Assembly: GCF_006715175.1 (NCBI RefSeq)
Contig: NZ_VFMQ01000001.1
Coordinates: 2,108,001 to 2,172,000, forward strand
DNA: 64,000 nt
Direction: 5' to 3'
Source: Curtobacterium citreum
Lineage (GTDB): Bacteria > Actinomycetota > Actinomycetes > Actinomycetales > Microbacteriaceae
In this document: piece after piece, positions 37,954 to 46,500 of the stretch
Layout: the number at the start of each line of letters is the position of its first letter
Numbering within the stretch: the first letter of the stretch is position 1
Position numbers and translations under genes: made by a program
Notes under the pieces: model-generated
Seen by the model: the letters and a program-made list of their open reading frames with translations, nothing else
Told to the model about the DNA's origin: nothing
Databases searched by the model: none

Positions 37954-38724
37954 ATGGGGAACTTCACGGACTGGTTCGGTCGCTCCTACAAGGGCATCAT
38001 CATCGGGTTGCTGGCGGTGTTTGCCGGGACGATGGTCGTGCTCGCAATGCAGCACGTGAACAACTCCCGGCCCGCTGCCGGCGCGACCGCTCGGCCGGCG
38101 CCTACCTTCGCTAGCTCCCTGCCTGACAAGCCCCGAGCGGTCTTCTTCGGCGACTCCTACGTCGAAGGCACCGGAGCCTCAACACCCGCGAAGCGCTGGA
38201 CCACGCTCGTAGCACAGAAGGAAGGCTGGATCGAGATCAACCTCGGCCAGGGCGGAACTGGCTACGTGAACGGCGGCCCCGATCAAGGTCAGGCTGACCA
38301 GTACGCCTCTCGCATCGCCAAGATCAAGGCCGCTCGACCGGACATCGTCGTGATCGCCGGGAGTCAGAACGACCTGCTGTTCCCGACCGACCAGGTCGAC
38401 TCCGCAATCAAGGACACGCTCGTTCAGATCCGCGCTGCCGTTCCCGACGCGAAGATTGTCGTGTACGGCCCGGTCAACCCGGGAGAGATCAAGCCCGCCA
38501 CCCGTACGAACGACGCTGCGACCAGCGCGGCTGCACAGGCGATCGGCGCGGATTACATTAGCTCGATCTCGCCTACGAGCACCTATGAGTCGCCGGCGGA
38601 CTATTGGACGGACGGTCAGCACCCCTCCGACAGCGGGCACCAGCACATCGCCGACCGTTTCATCGAGGAACTCCCGTCGGACGTGCCGCGAGGAGAACCG
38701 TCAGCATCCCCAACCGCTGGTTGA
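37954..38724 (+). CDS. Membrane-anchored SGNH/GDSL hydrolase
   Basis: 256 residues. One N-terminal TM helix (GIIIGLLAVFAGTMVVLAM) anchors an extracytoplasmic SGNH domain: block I VFFGDSYVEGTG, the Gly block INLGQGGTGY, the Asn block AGSQND, and the catalytic Asp-His pair in DGQHPSDSGH. SGNH domains are esterases or acyl-transfer partners that act on polysaccharide acyl groups. It lies 49 bp before the polymerase-like gene and both share the same promoter word. Substrate unknown. Confidence 0.85.
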   Translation: MGNFTDWFGRSYKGIIIGLLAVFAGTMVVLAMQHVNNSRPAAGATARPAPTFASSLPDKPRAVFFGDSYVEGTGASTPAKRWTTLVAQKEGWIEINLGQGGTGYVNGGPDQGQADQYASRIAKIKAARPDIVVIAGSQNDLLFPTDQVDSAIKDTLVQIRAAVPDAKIVVYGPVNPGEIKPATRTNDAATSAAAQAIGADYISSISPTSTYESPADYWTDGQHPSDSGHQHIADRFIEELPSDVPRGEPSASPTAG

Positions 38725-38759
38725 TGATCGCGAGCACACGGTGCGTGCTGAGGTTCGCT

Positions 38760-38765
38760 TAGGAT
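38760..38765 (+). promoter_or_regulatory. Predicted -10 box of the polymerase-like gene
   Basis: TAGGAT, 8 nt before the ATG at 38774, within the same 14-mer as the SGNH promoter. Confidence 0.6.
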
Positions 38766-38773
38766 CAGTCGAT

Positions 38774-40213
38774 ATGGGGTCCTCGGTGAACAACACCAGC
38801 ACGACGCCGAGCCCGCTGCTCGGCACGATCACCTTCATCGTGCTCGCCGGGATCGTCCCGCTCCTGATCATCCTGAGTACACCCGACAACGGGTACGCCG
38901 CCTGGGTCGGGGCGCTCGCCATGACCATCGCGAGTGCCGCCCGGTTCAGCTGGACCATCAGTAGCCGACAACGACACCTCGTCGAGATGATCGTCTGCGT
39001 GTTCGTCTACGGCTTCCTCGGACTTGCGCCTCTGGTGCAGCTCCGGATGCGTGCGGAGGTGGGAACCACCCCGGGATTTGTCGAAGACTTCGCTACGACG
39101 ACGGTGCTCATCATCCTGGCCGGATTCGCCTCGATCTGCTTCGGCAGCTTGCTCGCAACGATCAAGGCGCCCGACGCAGCGATCCGCGTCCGACCAGTCC
39201 AGCACCTTCACGCACCACGCGTAGTCCTGATCACCCTCTTCGCCTTCGCCGTCGCCGCCTTCTACGTCTCCCGGGTCGGTCTCGCGTCCTTCGGTCGCCC
39301 GCGGCTCGAATTCAGCGCACGTCTCGGCGAAGTCTTCCCAGACGACACGACTGCCGCCCTGATCGTCGGCTTCGCCAGCATGAGCATGCTCGTCGCGCTC
39401 GTCGCGCAGATCATGCTGTTCCGCCAGCGTCGACGAGCCGGATCGAAAGCACCCCTGCTCCTGCTCGCGGTCACCGCGGTGACGCTCCTGCTCATCGTCA
39501 ACCCCATCAGCAGCGCGCGCTACGCAGTCGGCACGGTCTACCTCGCGTTTCTAGCCGCCGCCGGAATCTGGGGAACCCTCCGCCGCTACCGAACCATCAG
39601 CGTCCTCACCCTCGGCGCCCTGTTCTTCCTGTTCCCCATCGCGTCCACCTTCCGCAACAGCCTCGACGCGAAGGTCTCCCTGCAGAACCCCCTCGAGTCC
39701 CTCCTGTCCGGCGACTTCGACAGCTTCGACCAGATCAACAACGCCGTCTACTTCGTCGCCGTCCGCGGCATCACCTGGGGTGACCAACTCCTCGGAGTCA
39801 TCTTCTTCTGGGTGCCGCGGTCCATCTGGCCCGACAAGGCGATCGACACCGGCGTCCTGCTCGCCCAGTTCCGCGGGTACAGCTTTCAGAACCTCTCCGC
39901 ACCACTGTGGGCCGAGTTCTTCATCAACGGCGGGTGGCCGCTCCTCATCCTCGGCATGATCCTCGTCGGCTTCGGCGCTCGACGGTGGGATGCTCGGCTC
40001 GACGCCCAGATCCTCGCGACGGGGACCCCGACGCTGCTGGGGAGCATCGTCCCGTTCTACTTCCTCATCATGCTGCGCGGGTCACTATTGCAGGCCATGG
40101 CGTCGCTGGGCGTCATCCTCCTGCTCAACTGGTTCCTGACGTTTAAGAGCTCCGCTCCAGCAACGGGGAAAAGCCCCTCGGGAGTCTCCCAGAGGAGCCT
40201 CTCGAGGGGCTGA
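38774..40213 (+). CDS. O-antigen polymerase (Wzy)-like membrane protein
   Basis: 479 residues with about 10-12 hydrophobic helices and a large loop near the C-terminal third. The stretch LLGVIFFWVPRSIWPDKAI, then LSAPLWAEFFINGGWPLLIL matches the oligosaccharide repeat-unit polymerase pattern (WzyE/TIGR04370 type). Such enzymes join repeat units of surface polysaccharide. It is odd in a prophage of a Gram-positive: related seroconversion genes occur in Salmonella and Pseudomonas phages. A terminator hairpin overlaps the stop. Specificity unknown. Confidence 0.83.
   Translation: MGSSVNNTSTTPSPLLGTITFIVLAGIVPLLIILSTPDNGYAAWVGALAMTIASAARFSWTISSRQRHLVEMIVCVFVYGFLGLAPLVQLRMRAEVGTTPGFVEDFATTTVLIILAGFASICFGSLLATIKAPDAAIRVRPVQHLHAPRVVLITLFAFAVAAFYVSRVGLASFGRPRLEFSARLGEVFPDDTTAALIVGFASMSMLVALVAQIMLFRQRRRAGSKAPLLLLAVTAVTLLLIVNPISSARYAVGTVYLAFLAAAGIWGTLRRYRTISVLTLGALFFLFPIASTFRNSLDAKVSLQNPLESLLSGDFDSFDQINNAVYFVAVRGITWGDQLLGVIFFWVPRSIWPDKAIDTGVLLAQFRGYSFQNLSAPLWAEFFINGGWPLLILGMILVGFGARRWDARLDAQILATGTPTLLGSIVPFYFLIMLRGSLLQAMASLGVILLLNWFLTFKSSAPATGKSPSGVSQRSLSRG
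40172..40211. terminator. Terminator between convergent polymerase and receptor-binding genes
   Basis: AGCCCCTCG (40172-40180) pairs with CGAGGGGCT (40203-40211). A second weaker stem (about 40215-40221 with 40244-40250) lies just before the receptor-binding gene stop. Confidence 0.75.
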
Positions 40214-40248
40214 CGACACAAGCTCATGCGCCGCGCGCTCAGGTTGTG

Positions 40249-41637
40249 TCACATGGGGCTGAGGAACCGGACGAGCTGGTCAGCGATGAACGCATGCGAC
40301 ATGTCCGTGGGGTGGATGCCGTCCGTGTAGTACGGGTTCGCTGCGGGCCCATTGGCGGCGGGCATGCGGGCGTTCAGATCGAGGACGCACACCGATGGGT
40401 CGGCCGCTGCGATCTCGTACTGAGCGGCGACGAACGCTGACCAGGCGTCGCCGGTGAAGGTGCCGGTGCGGAGCCAGTACGGCATGAGCACGAACGACGG
40501 CGGTGTGGTGACGTTCGCCTTGCAGGCGGCGATGATCTTCTGCAGGTTCTGCTTCGCCGTGGCCGCTGACGCGTTCGCCGCGTAGTCGTTGATCGAGAGC
40601 GCGATGACGAACAAGCTCGGCTGGATCGCAGCAATCGGCTTCGGAGCGTCCAGGTTGGCGAAGAACGTGGTCGACTGCCCGTAGTAGCCGTTGCCGTACG
40701 TGTGCACGCCCTGGTTCTCGTCGCCGTCGTTGACGTAGATGCCCGAGAAGTAAAAGCTCCCGGACGCCCCAGCGAGAGTGATCGTGTGACCGCCGGACGC
40801 CCCGAGGGTGACTCGAATGACCTTCCCGTCGGACACCCCGCTTCCGCCGAACGAGATCGTCTGCGGTGTCCCGCCGTCGACGGTGATGGTCGCGGTGGCC
40901 CCGTTGACCTGCACACCGTGGATGTCGACGCTCGTGCCCTTGACGGTGATCGTCCACGTGTCGGTCGACGCCTTCAGGATGTACGTGCGGCGGCTCAGGC
41001 CGAATCCAGTGTCCGTGTAACTGCCGCCGCCTCCCGGATTAGCCGGAAGGTTCCCGCCGACGGTGGCCGGCTGACCGAACGAGTTCGCCATCTGCCACGG
41101 GTCGATCCAACCGACACCGCCTCCGCTGCCGAGCGCGGTCGTCGGGAAGTGACGACGGAGCAGCATCTGCGCTCGCTGCACCCAGCGGCGATCACGAGTC
41201 GTCGCACCCTGCCCCTCGGTGATGCTGTCACCGGGGCCGAAGCGTGCAACGGCCGGGGCGTAGTCGCGGTTCGCGAGTGCGAACCACCAGGACTGCAGAG
41301 CTCGGGCGCGCTGCTGCTGCAGGTACTCGAGGCTGTTGCCAGTCAGGGCGGGGATGCTGACGGCACCCGCTGCGCTGTAGATGCCTGGGGACGCGTAGGT
41401 GAAAGCCCCGCCCGGGTCGCCCTTCACGCCTGGGTTCCCCTGAGGTCCGGCGTCACCCTTGCTGAGCGCTGGCAGCTTGTCGACAGCGTCGACACCGTTG
41501 CCGATCTTGTACCCGCTCGACTTCCCGTCCGCGCCGATGATCGCGATAGGTTCACCATCTTCGGGGATGAACCCCGCGGCAATGAAGTCGCCCAGGGTTC
41601 CGCGCCGCACCCGGATCCGCTTGTAGTCGACGGCCAT
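40249..41637 (-). CDS. Receptor-binding tail protein with collagen-like and SGNH domains
   Basis: 462 residues, last gene of the late operon. A short N-terminal attachment part is followed by a collagen-like Gly-X-Y stretch (KGDAGPQGNPGVKGDPGG), then an SGNH esterase domain with GDSITEG, LSINDY and DGIHPTDMSH, flanking beta-rich modules. This architecture suits a tail fibre that recognises and de-acylates host surface glycan. The neighbouring lysogenic genes also involve SGNH and polysaccharide functions. Confidence 0.87.
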   Translation of the reverse strand: MAVDYKRIRVRRGTLGDFIAAGFIPEDGEPIAIIGADGKSSGYKIGNGVDAVDKLPALSKGDAGPQGNPGVKGDPGGAFTYASPGIYSAAGAVSIPALTGNSLEYLQQQRARALQSWWFALANRDYAPAVARFGPGDSITEGQGATTRDRRWVQRAQMLLRRHFPTTALGSGGGVGWIDPWQMANSFGQPATVGGNLPANPGGGGSYTDTGFGLSRRTYILKASTDTWTITVKGTSVDIHGVQVNGATATITVDGGTPQTISFGGSGVSDGKVIRVTLGASGGHTITLAGASGSFYFSGIYVNDGDENQGVHTYGNGYYGQSTTFFANLDAPKPIAAIQPSLFVIALSINDYAANASAATAKQNLQKIIAACKANVTTPPSFVLMPYWLRTGTFTGDAWSAFVAAQYEIAAADPSVCVLDLNARMPAANGPAANPYYTDGIHPTDMSHAFIADQLVRFLSPM

Positions 41638-41648
41638 GCTTCCTGCTC

Positions 41649-42026
41649 TCAGTCGTGCGCCGCAGCGCGGGAGTCGTGACGCCGCTCGATCGGCGGCGTT
41701 GGGGTCGGAGTGTGCCGGCGCTCACGGACGACGGTGAAGAACACCAGCACCCAGACGACGGCGACGAACGTGTACACGGCGAACGCGAGCGCACCCAGCC
41801 CGTCTCCGGACGTCTGCGGGCCGCCGGACGCGATGGTCGCGACGATGCGCCGCACCAGCACCAGGGCGAACACCGGCACGGAACCGACGAACAGGCCGAA
41901 GAACACCGTCCCGAGAACCGACCGGTACCAGGGCGAACCCAGCCCGTACAGCAGCGCCGTGAGGAGCGCGAAGACGCCCGCCACGGTCGCCGGGGCCGTC
42001 GCCCACGTGTTCAGCCAGACGTCCAT
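41649..42026 (-). CDS. Holin-like membrane protein
   Basis: About 125 residues with three hydrophobic segments (ATVAGVFALLTALLYGLG; VFFGLFVGSVPVFALVLV; FAVYTFVAVVWVLVFFTVV) and a basic tail ending AAAHD. Size, position downstream of the endolysin and TM content suit a holin or antiholin; family not recognised. The start overlaps the previous stop (TGATG). Confidence 0.65.
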   Translation of the reverse strand: MDVWLNTWATAPATVAGVFALLTALLYGLGSPWYRSVLGTVFFGLFVGSVPVFALVLVRRIVATIASGGPQTSGDGLGALAFAVYTFVAVVWVLVFFTVVRERRHTPTPTPPIERRHDSRAAAHD

Positions 42027-42211
42027 CACTGATCCCCTCGGATGATCGCGCGCATCTTCTGCGCGAAGTGGTTCTCTTCCCTCGACTGCCGCAGCTGCGC
42101 GAGCGGCCCCGTGCGGATCGTGTCGAGGAGCATGTCCAACCGGTGCGACGCGGACCGTGCCTCGTCGCGGGCGCGGCGTGCTTCCTCCCGGCCGGCGGTC
42201 TGCTCGTTCAT
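42026..42211 (-). CDS. Small coiled-coil protein of the lysis region
   Basis: 61 residues, strongly helical and charged (REEARRARDEARSASHRLDM). Ends at a TGA overlapping the next gene start. Possibly an accessory lysis or tail protein. Confidence 0.65.
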   Translation of the reverse strand: MNEQTAGREEARRARDEARSASHRLDMLLDTIRTGPLAQLRQSREENHFAQKMRAIIRGDQ

Positions 42212-42606
42212 GGCGTCACCTCAGCGGCTTGCTCGATGGAGCCCAGCAGGTGGTTGGAGAGCTGCGCGTACTCGACGCCGAGCTCGCGGACCGCGGTCTC
42301 GGCCTTGTCGGCACGCGTCGACTGCTCGTCGTGCGCCTCACGCCAGAAGTCGCGGGACTCCTTCAACTCGGCGTACCGGTCGTCCTTCTCGCGCAAGACC
42401 GCGGCGTGGTACTTCTCGAGGTCCTCGATGCGCCCCCGGTGGTCTCCGATCGTCAGGATCCGCCTGGTGGCGAACAGCACGACGATCAGCGCCAGCCCGG
42501 AGCCTTGGATGATGTCCGACACCGACAAGGTGCCAGACACCCAGTCCCACAGGCCGGACGGCGCCGAATCGGGGGTGGACACGGTCGATGCGAGGAACCA
42601 GTGCAT
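42208..42606 (-). CDS. Single-TM protein with coiled coil, lysis region
   Basis: About 132 residues from ATG 42606 (or GTG 42633). One TM (SGLALIVVLFATRRIL) is followed by a long coiled coil (IEDLEKYHAAVLREKDDRYA). Resembles phage holins or spanin-like proteins of actinophages; not certain. Confidence 0.65.
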   Translation of the reverse strand: MHWFLASTVSTPDSAPSGLWDWVSGTLSVSDIIQGSGLALIVVLFATRRILTIGDHRGRIEDLEKYHAAVLREKDDRYAELKESRDFWREAHDEQSTRADKAETAVRELGVEYAQLSNHLLGSIEQAAEVTP

Positions 42607-42636
42607 GAGGCCCACCCCCGGGGAGAACGGCACGGC

Positions 42637-43038
42637 CTACTTGGCCGTGGAGCTGTCGTCGTCGCGGTAGTCGACGGTGGACGGTTCGAACTGTGCCGGC
42701 TGCAGGTCCGGCGACTTCGCGGCTGCCCGCTCCGCCGCCACAGCCTTCGGCTCCGACCCGAGTCCGATGTGCGTCAGCCACTCGTTCACCGCCGGGATTG
42801 CCATCACCCGCGACAGGGCACCCGCGATCGCGGTGACCACTCCCGCCGCGGACAGCAGCCACAGGTACACGGTGCCGTCGACCGGCAGGCCGAGCGCGTT
42901 GATGATCGTCGGGAGGACCGCGGCGAACGTGATGAACGCCGGGATGCCGACCTGCACGATCGTTCGCAGCACTCGCTGCGACTTGAACCAGATGTCCTGG
43001 GTTTCGAGGCTGGTCGCCTCGTGCTTGCCGTCGACCAT
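42637..43038 (-). CDS. Two-TM holin candidate
   Basis: 133 residues with two hydrophobic helices (IVQVGIPAFITFAAVLPTII; GTVYLWLLSAAGVVTAIAGA) and a charged tail with short linear region. Directly downstream of the endolysin (2-bp gap), the common holin position in actinophages. Confidence 0.7.
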   Translation of the reverse strand: MVDGKHEATSLETQDIWFKSQRVLRTIVQVGIPAFITFAAVLPTIINALGLPVDGTVYLWLLSAAGVVTAIAGALSRVMAIPAVNEWLTHIGLGSEPKAVAAERAAAKSPDLQPAQFEPSTVDYRDDDSSTAK

Positions 43039-43040
43039 GC

Positions 43041-43763
43041 TCACGCCCCCTTGCCCTTGACGAGCTCGAACCCCGCGAGCACCTGCCGGGCCTGCATGTC
43101 CGGCTGCTCCGGGACGCCGCGGGCCTTCCAGAACGCGAGCGCGGTGCTGCCGAGCGGGAGGATCCGCATCGTCTCCGGGTTGGCGAGGAACGCGTCCCAC
43201 GCACCCTTCCCGTTGTCGACCTTGATGATGAACGTGTTCACGATGTCTCCTACCGGTGTGGTGGTGCTCTTGATGGTGGGGCCCGCGGCGACGATCGCTC
43301 GGGCGTTCGGGTACGGGGGGACGACCTCGGCGCGGGTCGCCATCTCGTGGTGCCACGGCTCCCCGAAGTTCCGGCCCGTCCACGTGCCGCCGCGGCGTTC
43401 GACCTGCGTGTGCAGCCAGTCGAACTCCGCAGCGGTCAGGGCACGGTTCCGGCCGTCGGCCATCGTGACGCCGACGTCGATCGCGTTGCCGTTGCGGATC
43501 TCGTCGTGCCGGGACGTGTACGGCGGCGCGACGACGACCCCGAGCGCAACGCGGTTCGCCCACAGGTAGTCCTGCCGGGCGCGGGACCGCTTGCCCTCGT
43601 TGATCGACAGCCGGTCACCGGAGCCCTGGTCGGCCTTCATCTGGTCGAAGTCGATCTTCACGGACAGGATCTGCAGCGCCATCCGCTCCGTGGCGACGAA
43701 CTGCTCGACCCCGCGGAGGTCGCCATACGACGACCTGCCGACGCTGAAGCTGCTGGTGGTCAT
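43041..43763 (-). CDS. Endolysin, M15-type peptidase
   Basis: 240 residues. The N-terminal half has SRHDEIRNGNAIDVGVTMAD and GEPWHHEM, the His-x-Asp and HxH zinc ligands of L-Ala-D-Glu/D-Ala peptidases, so it cleaves peptidoglycan peptides. The C-terminal part (IIKVDNGKGAWDAFLANPE) could be a small wall-binding module. GGAAGGGATC precedes the ATG. Confidence 0.88.
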   Translation of the reverse strand: MTTSSFSVGRSSYGDLRGVEQFVATERMALQILSVKIDFDQMKADQGSGDRLSINEGKRSRARQDYLWANRVALGVVVAPPYTSRHDEIRNGNAIDVGVTMADGRNRALTAAEFDWLHTQVERRGGTWTGRNFGEPWHHEMATRAEVVPPYPNARAIVAAGPTIKSTTTPVGDIVNTFIIKVDNGKGAWDAFLANPETMRILPLGSTALAFWKARGVPEQPDMQARQVLAGFELVKGKGA

Positions 43764-43828
43764 GCCGATCCCTTCCTGGAACGACGAACACCGCCCCAGG
43801 TCGGGACGGCGTTGAGAGGAGGTGCGGG

Positions 43829-44443
43829 TCAGGCGTCCGCGTCGAACCGGATCGCGCCGTAGTCGACAGCGCCGGTGCCACCGGACGGGCTGACGCGGTA
43901 GATCACCGCGCCCGTGCCGCGCTGGATCTCCATCTTCGCGCCGGGCCCGTTGTTCGACCCGCGCTCGCACCAGAACGTCATCGTGTTCTTCGGCCGGAAC
44001 CCGCCCGGCAGACGGAACTGGATCTCCGAGTTCGTCGTCGGCACCCAGTAGCCGGTCATCGACACGACACCGTTGCGGCGCCGGTACTGCGCAGCCGGGT
44101 TCGCCTGCCCCGCAGTGTCGTTGCCGGTGCCCGGGTTCCCACCGTTCACGAACGACGGGTTCAGCCAGCCAGTGTCCCCGAACAGGTACACCCACGCACC
44201 CGACGAGAGGACGTACACGTTCCCGTCGGTCGTGTCCCGCCACTCGAGACCTTCCCACACGCCCGGGGAGCCCGGACCGATCAGCTCCGTCAGCGCTGCG
44301 TTCCGCTGCGCGGTGGTGCCGACACGTCGGTTCCCGACCTGGCCCGCGAACGCGGCGATCTCGGTGAGGTCCGCGCCGTCGTCGGATGCGCCCGACGCGG
44401 AGTAGATGCCGTTGCCCTTGGGGCCGTAGTCGTCCGCTGCCAT
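43829..44443 (-). CDS. Minor tail protein, unknown
   Basis: 204 residues, Gly/Asn-rich and beta-strand-rich (NGGNPGTGNDTAGQANPAAQ, then RNGVVSMTGYWVP). Position between tail-tip genes and endolysin suggests a tail-tip or fibre component. Not recognised more precisely. Confidence 0.7.
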   Translation of the reverse strand: MAADDYGPKGNGIYSASGASDDGADLTEIAAFAGQVGNRRVGTTAQRNAALTELIGPGSPGVWEGLEWRDTTDGNVYVLSSGAWVYLFGDTGWLNPSFVNGGNPGTGNDTAGQANPAAQYRRRNGVVSMTGYWVPTTNSEIQFRLPGGFRPKNTMTFWCERGSNNGPGAKMEIQRGTGAVIYRVSPSGGTGAVDYGAIRFDADA

Positions 44444-44482
44444 GCGGTGTTCCTTCCGTGGGGTCCCGCGCGCCGGCGGGGA

Positions 44483-45379
44483 TCAGTACGTGGAGGTGAT
44501 GCGGAGCGCACCTGACTGGGCGTCGGCCGCGAGGGAGGCGAACTTGTTGAATCCGCCGTGCGCGAGACCGATGCCGGACGCGGAACCGTTGGAGAGCGCC
44601 TGCCCGAACTCGACGGGGAGCTCCACCCAGGTGCCGGAGGTGACTGCGATCGGTCGGGCGTTCGAGATCGCCGGCGCTCCGCCGGGCTTCGAGTCGTGCG
44701 AGTGGGTGCCGATGTTCGGCGGTGACCCGAACTTGTACGCCAGGTTGACCCACATCTCGATCCGGGTCACGGGAGCGCCGCGGAGGGTGTCGCGGACCTT
44801 GCTGCCGATGAACCAGGCGCCGAGCGTCGAGTTCGACGCCCACGGCTGCGGCTGCCACCACCGGCCGTCCGAGAACGACCCAGCGTCGACAGCCGTGAAG
44901 GTGTCCACGTGCGACGTCGGCCCCGATCCCGCGGGCGGGTCCGGCGGCTGCACGGGCGGAGGGTTCGTGGAGAGCACCCCGACGACGTGCGGCCCGTCGG
45001 ACCACACCAGGCGGACTTGCTGCGACGCCGACAGGGTGTCGCCCTGGTTATAGGTGGCCTGCACCTGCCCGATGTCCGTGTCGACGGTCACGAAGTCCGA
45101 CGCGGCCGAGACCACCGTCCCGACAGGCGGCGGCATTACCACGGGGCCGGTGTAGTAGAACTTCACGGCGCCGTCGGACGGCTTCACTGCGAGCAGCCAC
45201 ACCTGCTCGCCTACCGACGGGCGGTACTCCGACATCGTCTGCGCCGTGACCCGGCCCACCGCGTCGCCGTTCGAGACATCGCACTGCACGGACGCGCCGT
45301 CGCGGCTGACGTACTTCGCCTGCCACACCGTCACCCGGGATCCGTCACTCATCCCGAAGAGAGCCGCCGCGAGGTCCAC
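44483..45379 (-). CDS. Minor tail protein
   Basis: 298 residues. N-terminal beta-barrel-like module (SRVTVWQAKYVSRDGASVQC, GQVQATYNQGDTLSAS), a Pro-rich hinge (NPPPVQPPDPPAGSGP) and a jelly-roll-like C-terminus. Its GTG start overlaps the previous stop. Probably a tail-tip protein. Confidence 0.7.
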   Translation of the reverse strand: MDLAAALFGMSDGSRVTVWQAKYVSRDGASVQCDVSNGDAVGRVTAQTMSEYRPSVGEQVWLLAVKPSDGAVKFYYTGPVVMPPPVGTVVSAASDFVTVDTDIGQVQATYNQGDTLSASQQVRLVWSDGPHVVGVLSTNPPPVQPPDPPAGSGPTSHVDTFTAVDAGSFSDGRWWQPQPWASNSTLGAWFIGSKVRDTLRGAPVTRIEMWVNLAYKFGSPPNIGTHSHDSKPGGAPAISNARPIAVTSGTWVELPVEFGQALSNGSASGIGLAHGGFNKFASLAADAQSGALRITSTY

Positions 45380-46500
45380 TACTGCACCTCCAACGTCATC
45401 TGCTGCGTCGCGCCCTCGCCCCGGTCCAGGGTCTTCACCCGGCCGACGATCGTGTCCCGACCCCGCTGCCTCACCTCGAGGACATCCCCGACCTGCCGGA
45501 GCGGGTTGAAGACCTCCTCGACGGGCACCTCACGAGTTCGCAGCGACGACACCCGCGGCAGCAGCTGAGCCGCGTACGCGTTCGCCTGCGCTCGAGTGGT
45601 GATGAAGTCCGACGAGTAGTAGTAGGTCACCCGGCCGTACGGCGAGGGCGAACCGTCCGCGTTCACGGCCCGCAGCGGCCCGTCCGTGATCTGCGCCGAC
45701 CCGAGGATCTGCACGTCCGAATCGTCGGACGCCGACGACCGGACCGCGACCCGGTTGTAGACCTTCTCCGCCGACATCGAGTTCCCGACCGACACGACCG
45801 TGCCGTCTGAGCCGTCCGTGAGGACATCCGTGACCACCGGCCAGTCCAGCGGACGCTGCCCCATCGAACCGTCCGGCCGCATGTACGGTTCCGCGTCGAT
45901 CAGCGCCAGCAGGTCGTACAGCGGATCAAGGCGCTCCTCCTCGTACGCGAACGACTTCGGGATCGCCCCGTCAGGGAGCTCACGGACGATCTGGAAGCCG
46001 GTGATGCGCTGCGCCTCCGTCAGCACCGACAGCTTCTGCGGCGGCGACGACGGCACGTCGAAGCGGTCCTTCTGCGTCTTCCGCATCCGGTCCATCAACG
46101 TCAGCTCGACAGTCGACCCGACCGGGATCAGCCGGCCGGCGAACTCCTCGAGGTGGTCAGCGGCGTTGGGGACCTCGTCGATGCGGTACCAGCCCATCTG
46201 CACCCGGCTCGTGAATGAACCAGCGGTGATGAGCACGGCGATCGACAGCTCAGCCCCGAAGGGTGCGAGCATGTCCGACGCGGCCCGGGGCGTCAGCGAC
46301 GCAGCGAAGTCCGACGTCCACACGACCGTGCACGACCCCGACCCCTGCACCTTCGCGGTGCGGTCATCCGTGAACGACGGCCGGGTGATGTCGATGTTCG
46401 CCATCCGACGGGTGCCGTCGTAGTAGACGTCCGCGACCCACTGCACGTCGAACGATCCGGAGCGGAGCACGTCGCGCAGCTGCTCGCTGGCCTCACGCAT
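45379..46500 (-). CDS. Tail-associated protein (DUF5047-like)
   Basis: 373 residues beginning MREASEQLRDVLRSGSFDVQ, the pattern of actinophage minor tail proteins next to Dit, with an internal long helical region and beta-domain end (VGDVLEVRQRGRDTIVGRVK). Probably a Tal/tail-tip hub protein. Overlaps the upstream gene by 8 bp. Confidence 0.75.
   Translation of the reverse strand: MREASEQLRDVLRSGSFDVQWVADVYYDGTRRMANIDITRPSFTDDRTAKVQGSGSCTVVWTSDFAASLTPRAASDMLAPFGAELSIAVLITAGSFTSRVQMGWYRIDEVPNAADHLEEFAGRLIPVGSTVELTLMDRMRKTQKDRFDVPSSPPQKLSVLTEAQRITGFQIVRELPDGAIPKSFAYEEERLDPLYDLLALIDAEPYMRPDGSMGQRPLDWPVVTDVLTDGSDGTVVSVGNSMSAEKVYNRVAVRSSASDDSDVQILGSAQITDGPLRAVNADGSPSPYGRVTYYYSSDFITTRAQANAYAAQLLPRVSSLRTREVPVEEVFNPLRQVGDVLEVRQRGRDTIVGRVKTLDRGEGATQQMTLEVQ

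Noticed and set aside
42208..43038. Single confident holin call
   Set aside because: Several short membrane proteins lie in the lysis region and none has a diagnostic holin signature, so each is only described as a candidate.
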